Shown here in pieces: positions 7,103-10,445 of a stretch of 10,445 nucleotides of DNA. A model generated the notes under the pieces. The model worked only from the letters and a program-made list of their open reading frames with translations, searched no databases and was not told the DNA's origin. How positions within the stretch are numbered: the first letter of the stretch is position 1; each line of letters begins with the position of its first letter. The stretch covers positions 1 to 10,445 of the forward strand of contig JBNJEM010000250.1 in NCBI GenBank assembly GCA_051745935.1, read 5' to 3'. Source of the stretch: JBNJEM01 sp051745935 (GTDB lineage: Bacteria > Planctomycetota > Planctomycetia > Pirellulales > Pirellulaceae). Position numbers and translations under genes: made by a program.

Positions 7103-7231
7103 TTACGGCGGCCCGAAACACAGCACTTGACCATCACGCGTGGCCAGGGACAAGCGTCCACTGGAAGCAGACATCCCGTCGAAGGAGGGCGCGGCGTTCA
7201 GGGTTAGTTGACCGGAAAGAGGTGGCGTTTG
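7103..7231 (-). pseudogene. C-terminal remnant of a PQQ-propeller protein (stub 1)
   Basis: A 42-codon minus-strand frame reads QLTLNAAPSFDGMSASSGRL, then SLATRDGQVLCFGPP and TAA. It matches the last strand and end of the intact protein (QLELAAPPVFDGMAAAAGKL, then LICFAGSEP) with roughly 45% identity over 35 residues by eye. An in-frame TGA at 7232-7234 closes it upstream, and no propeller precedes it. It lies 35 bases before the sulfatase start, so it occupies the sulfatase leader. A short functional peptide is possible but unlikely. Confidence 0.75.
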
Positions 7232-7350
7232 TCAAGCGTCTCGCGGCGATTGCATCGAGCTTGAGGGATAACTCGTCACGTCACAAGCAGTGGCGACGCG
7301 AAAAAAACGACAATGGGAACCCTTTAGCCGTCTGAAGTAGAATCCCAGCT

Positions 7351-7467
7351 TCGTGATCACAAATCCCTTCTGACGGACCCCGCCAAACCGCAAGGCCAGA
7401 GTCCGCTCGCCCGCGCGTTGGACCGGCACGGATCATGACGGCGGACGGCGGCCTGCTCGCTCCACAG
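7351..7467 (-). repeat. Right arm of ~118-bp imperfect inverted repeat
   Basis: The reverse complement of this stretch matches 1-118: CTGTGGAGCG at the outer end, a long identical core (CCGGTCCAACGCGCGGGCGA and beyond), and GTGATCACGA at the inner end. Six of the eight mismatches cluster in a short stretch (7371-7386). The two arms point toward each other across about 7.2 kb that holds the sulfatase, epimerase-like, PQQ and enolase-superfamily genes. The GH20-like gene lies outside. Confidence 0.85.
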
Positions 7468-7600
7468 GGCCGTTGTCCAACCTTCATTGCCTGGAAGAGC
7501 CTTACTTCAGTTCGCTAAAAAGTTACAGAAAATGGAACTCACCACTGATGCCGACGCCATCTTCGGCACCGTCCGGACGCCGGTTGCAGCTCGTTCGGAG

Positions 7601-7634
7601 GCATGGTGGCACGGCAAGCATGGTGGCACGGAAA
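7601..7634. repeat. 17-bp tandem repeat, two units
   Basis: GCATGGTGGCACGGCAA is followed at once by GCATGGTGGCACGGAAA, two units differing at one base. I recall GCATGGTGGCACGG as a recurrent tandem unit in planctomycete intergenic DNA, which would support the assignment; this is memory only. Confidence 0.75.
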
Positions 7635-7779
7635 AACGATCGCGTGAACACGGGGCGGCAAACGGCCGGCCTGCCAAGAAGCCTGGCAAGAAAGCTTCGG
7701 CGCTGAAGGGCCTCACCGCTCACTTCGCTCGGCCAGTCTTTCCTGACGGCAACGGCACGCCCGCGCGGTCCGCTCGTGG

Positions 7780-10194
7780 TCATCCCTCCGGCGGGTTCCA
7801 TGCCACCGACGCCAGCGTCTCCAGCCCGGCCCAGCGTTTGCTCCAGCTCGTGTAGAGCAGCCCCCGGCAGTCCATGCCCCGCCGCCGGGCCTCGCCGGCC
7901 ACGATCCCCCAGTTGCGACAGCAGGTCGGGTCATCCCACGGAGAGCCCGTGAAGGTGAAGCCGTAGCGATGGAAGTGCTCGAAGCTGCGCTTCCCCCGCC
8001 CCAGCGGCTGGGTCGGGCCGTAGAACCAGATGTTCTGCACGACGTCCTTCGGCACCAAGTGAAGCTGCTTTTCATTCTCATCGCTGAACCAGGTACCGTT
8101 ATGATAGGGGTTGAGCGCATCGGCCCACATCATCAGCGTGACTTCCTCATCGACCGAGTGGGCGAAGTCATTCAGCTTCGAGATGTCCTCGGCTAGAAGC
8201 TCCCCGCCGATCATCTCCCGCTTCAGGCAGCGGCTGTCGGAGTTCACGATGCGCGGCTCGTCATGGCCGATGTGCACGGTCTTCGGGTCGAGGTAGCGGA
8301 TCGTGTTCTCGATCGCCGGGAACATGATCTCGTAGACCGCCGGCTCCGACGGGCAGTAGGGAATGTTCCTGCCGCCCATCTTCACCGCGTGGTCGTAGGA
8401 TGCCAACACCGTTGCCCCATCGGCGATTCCACCGGCCTCGACGCGCCGGATGCGGTAGGGCTTGGCGTCCGGCCTGTAGGGAAACTCCGTGACCCCGTCG
8501 ATCACCTCGTAGTCGCGCCCCTCGGCGTAGGTTGTCGCGCTATCGGCGCTGGCGATGACGATGTCCGTCGCCTCGGTCCGTAGCACGTTCGCGTGCTCCA
8601 ACGCGACGGGCTCCGTGCCGTTGAGCACAAGCTCCTCGTCCCGCGTCCAGGCCCCCTCGACGGCGTGCGGGTTGCGCGACAGCTGCGGGCTGGCGTGGCC
8701 AAGGCTCTGCAACTCTGGAATCGGCTCGATGCCCCACGACCGGAGCATGTCGAACGCCTCGCGGGTGCTTTCGCGGGCGACCGCGTCGTCGAGATTGTAG
8801 AACACTCCGCTCTCCATCACCGCCGCGTTCATCTTTAGTCGCATCAGTTTCCGGCAGAAGTCCACCAGCGTCTGACCGCTCGGCACGCCTGCGCGATAGG
8901 TCCCGCGGAAGGGCATCACCGGCCAGTCGACGATGTCGCACTCCGGGACCGTCCCGCCTCCGGCTTCCACCAGTTCCAAGAGCGTCATCAGCCCATGCAC
9001 CGCGCCCCTCGGCGTCGCGGCGGTGATTAGCGCGCCGTCCGCGTCCGCGGTCAGCTCATAGCGCTCCGCGTCCGGCCACTGGGCGTCGGAACCGGTGATG
9101 CGCACCTCCACCTGGTCGGCCTCCTCCGCGCCCGTCTGCTTCTCGAACATCGCGATGGCGTTCGCCAGCATGGGGTTATCGGAGGTGACGGTGACCATGC
9201 CCGGCACGCAGCCGTCCGACAGCGCGCCGAGATGCATCTGTTGTGGCGTGATGGTCAACTCGAGCTCGCCCACGGTGATGTTGTCGACCAGCGCCGTCCC
9301 GCGCCCGGTGACGGAGATGCGCGCCTCGGTGGCAACGCCCGGTGGAGAGGGGAAGCCGAGCCGCATGGGGACGAAATCGCGCGCGGTCGGATCTGCCTGC
9401 CGCGAGCTTTCGGCCAGCACCTGCCCGCTCTCGGCATCCACCACCGCGAGTGTTATTCGTCCCTTGCTCATCCCCTCGGTGTTTACATCCGCCGACAGTG
9501 TTGCCGGACGGTCGCTCTCGGCCCGCACCTCGCGGCTGATGCTGACCGCCCCCGAGCGCGGACGCATCGCCAGCAATCGCCGACCCAGCCTCGGGTTTGG
9601 CGGCCGGATGTGCGGCGTGGACGCCAGGTGCGTTCCCAGGCTCCCGCCCGCCACGCCATAGACTTCCGCGTACGCGGATCCCCGAAGGTCCTCGCCGTGG
9701 CCCCGGACGTCCAGCCGGTACTCCGTATTCGGCTCGCATTCCACGTCCTGAAAAACGCGGCTCATCCCCTCAGCGTCGGTTCGCGATATACGGACGCTGC
9801 CACCACGCGAACCGTGCTCGCCGTCCCAGAAGATGGTCTCTCCGACGTCATCCTGCTCCCAGCCAGTGATGCGGTCTCCCTCATGCGCCTTGAAGCCCCC
9901 GTTCTCGATCTCCAGACCATCGATGTCGACGCTGCTGAACCACACGGTCCCCGTGGCGTGGTGAAGGCGCGCGTACACGCGGACGGTGGTGTACTCGCGG
10001 CTGTTGAAGTTCGCCGCGAGGCGCTGAGGCCCGCCGACGGCGCGCGCTTGCGCCAAGCCGCCAGCATCATCGACGTCCCACCCGCTGTCCTCCAGCGAAC
10101 CAACGTCCTCGAAGTCCTCGTGAAACCACGCCTCCGCCCCCGCGGAGCTCGCGGTGACGGCGACGATGCATGCAATGAAAATAAGCCGAAGCAT
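7780..10194 (-). CDS. Secreted glycoside hydrolase family 20-like protein
   Basis: The 804-residue product has a Sec signal peptide (hydrophobic 3-15, ASSAGA then cleavage near 20). Residues 22-310 look like two beta-sandwich, carbohydrate-binding-like modules. Residues 312-410 resemble the alpha/beta domain that precedes GH20 barrels (ITPQQMHLG; ATPRGAVHGLMTLLEL). The barrel starts near 420 (DWPVMPFRGTYRAG). The catalytic pair is probably D645-E646 in HIGHDE, which fits substrate-assisted beta-N-acetylhexosaminidases. An insertion at about 516-606 splits the barrel, and the protein ends with LYTSWSKRW and SVAWNP, typical of the last barrel strand. Hexosaminidase activity is a fair guess; the binding pocket cannot be confirmed. 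The ATG at 10194 is chosen because GGGGAG lies 8 bases upstream and the signal peptide starts there; the frame is open further up (to 10344) without signal-like sequence. Confidence 0.82.
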   Translation of the reverse strand: MLRLIFIACIVAVTASSAGAEAWFHEDFEDVGSLEDSGWDVDDAGGLAQARAVGGPQRLAANFNSREYTTVRVYARLHHATGTVWFSSVDIDGLEIENGGFKAHEGDRITGWEQDDVGETIFWDGEHGSRGGSVRISRTDAEGMSRVFQDVECEPNTEYRLDVRGHGEDLRGSAYAEVYGVAGGSLGTHLASTPHIRPPNPRLGRRLLAMRPRSGAVSISREVRAESDRPATLSADVNTEGMSKGRITLAVVDAESGQVLAESSRQADPTARDFVPMRLGFPSPPGVATEARISVTGRGTALVDNITVGELELTITPQQMHLGALSDGCVPGMVTVTSDNPMLANAIAMFEKQTGAEEADQVEVRITGSDAQWPDAERYELTADADGALITAATPRGAVHGLMTLLELVEAGGGTVPECDIVDWPVMPFRGTYRAGVPSGQTLVDFCRKLMRLKMNAAVMESGVFYNLDDAVARESTREAFDMLRSWGIEPIPELQSLGHASPQLSRNPHAVEGAWTRDEELVLNGTEPVALEHANVLRTEATDIVIASADSATTYAEGRDYEVIDGVTEFPYRPDAKPYRIRRVEAGGIADGATVLASYDHAVKMGGRNIPYCPSEPAVYEIMFPAIENTIRYLDPKTVHIGHDEPRIVNSDSRCLKREMIGGELLAEDISKLNDFAHSVDEEVTLMMWADALNPYHNGTWFSDENEKQLHLVPKDVVQNIWFYGPTQPLGRGKRSFEHFHRYGFTFTGSPWDDPTCCRNWGIVAGEARRRGMDCRGLLYTSWSKRWAGLETLASVAWNPPEG

Positions 10195-10445
10195 AGGATG
10201 CACTCCCCTTGTGTCGGTTGTCGTTTTCCGATGTCGTCCAGTGACACGAGCCCCCCGCCAATGCGCCGTTTGCCGCCCGCGGTTGCCGTGTTGGAGGGGC
10301 GGCGTCATGTCCCCGTCAGGCCGTTTGCCGTTTGCGGTTTCCATTGCGGTAACCGTTCACGGGCAAAAGACTGATATCCCCGGACGTTCGCACGTCCGTT
10401 GCACATGTTTTCACATATTGAGGAAAGGCTTTTCGAGGTGCAAAT
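10195..10445 (-). promoter_or_regulatory. 5' flank of the GH20-like gene with a palindromic stem
   Basis: These 250 bases hold no convincing gene. At 10381-10398 CGGACGT and ACGTCCG form a perfect 7-bp inverted repeat around TCGC, either an operator or an RNA hairpin. Nearby GTGAACGGTTAC (minus strand, about 10350) is loosely LacI-operator-like (8 of 12 positions symmetric), which is weak. Copies of GGCAAACGGC recur at about 10260-10340. I cannot place -10 and -35 boxes with confidence. Confidence 0.35.

Larger units (their letters stand above)
7232..7779. other. Gene-poor stretch between the sulfatase block and the GH20-like gene
   Basis: I see no convincing gene in these ~550 bases. They hold one arm of the long inverted repeat (7351-7467) and a 17-bp tandem repeat (7601-7634). 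An AT-richer part at 7260-7350 includes A7 at 7301-7307. A plus-strand frame from 7487 is open but basic and low in complexity, and it runs into the antisense of the GH20-like gene. A minus-strand frame from GTG 7429 to 7232 continues the inverted-repeat reading for 65 codons and could be a decayed coding end. Confidence 0.6.

Noticed and set aside
6289..7161. Upstream extension of the epimerase-like frame across the sulfatase
   Set aside because: The extension is the sulfatase in another frame. The GTG at 6288 has a strong ribosome site and is followed by a Tat signal.
7601..7634. Start of a CRISPR array
   Set aside because: There are only two units of 17 bp with no spacers.
7690..7760. Possible terminator after the GH20-like gene
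   Set aside because: Only weak stems such as TGCCA/TGGCA are present, with no T tract.
7523..7801. Minus-strand frame with an RRSFLARLL stretch resembling a Tat signal
   Set aside because: It overlaps the GH20-like 3' end and the tandem repeat, has no ribosome site, and nothing enzyme-like follows.
7487..7855. Plus-strand frame with a lysine-rich middle
   Set aside because: There is no ribosome site, it contains the tandem repeat, it has no known domain, and its end is antisense to the GH20-like gene.
9232..10374. A 380-codon plus-strand frame
   Set aside because: It is antisense to the GH20-like gene and shows no domain.

Overview
The window is GC-rich bacterial DNA (roughly 60-65% G+C by eye). 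It looks like Planctomycetota or a close relative. The reasons are an exported methyltransferase/PQQ-propeller fusion, a Cys-type (formylglycine) sulfatase, Tat-exported sugar-type enzymes, a GH20-like glycosidase, and wide intergenic stretches filled with short dispersed repeats. This is inference from gene content; no taxonomic marker is present. All five substantial genes lie on the minus strand, so the window is best read from right to left.

Right part (10445 to 7780): a 5' flank with a perfect 7-bp palindromic stem, then a secreted GH20-like glycoside hydrolase of 804 residues. Next (7779 to 7232) comes a gene-poor stretch with a 17-bp tandem repeat and one arm of a ~118-bp inverted repeat. 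Middle part (7231 to 5194): a PQQ-propeller C-terminal stub, then a sulfatase cut to 260 residues. The sulfatase stop overlaps the GTG start of a Tat-exported sugar phosphate isomerase/epimerase-like protein. A second PQQ C-terminal stub follows, joined to one copy of a dispersed repeat. Left part (5193 to 1): the intact 1093-residue methyltransferase-PQQ protein, a terminator-like hairpin, two inverted copies of the dispersed repeat around a small broken antitoxin-like gene, a Tat-exported enolase-superfamily protein, and the other arm of the ~118-bp inverted repeat at the window edge.

The intact genes suggest periplasmic breakdown of sulfated or aminated polysaccharide: sugar release (GH20-like), desulfation (sulfatase, probably inactive here), sugar or sugar-acid conversion (the TIM-barrel and enolase-superfamily proteins), and an exported propeller of unknown role. 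The strongest unexplained signal is structural. The block from sulfatase to enolase-superfamily gene is bounded by long inverted repeats. It also carries two orphan PQQ 3' ends, three dispersed repeats, a truncated sulfatase and a start-less small gene. This points to repeated recombination or cassette turnover. I saw no CRISPR array, tRNA, rRNA, transposase or integrase.
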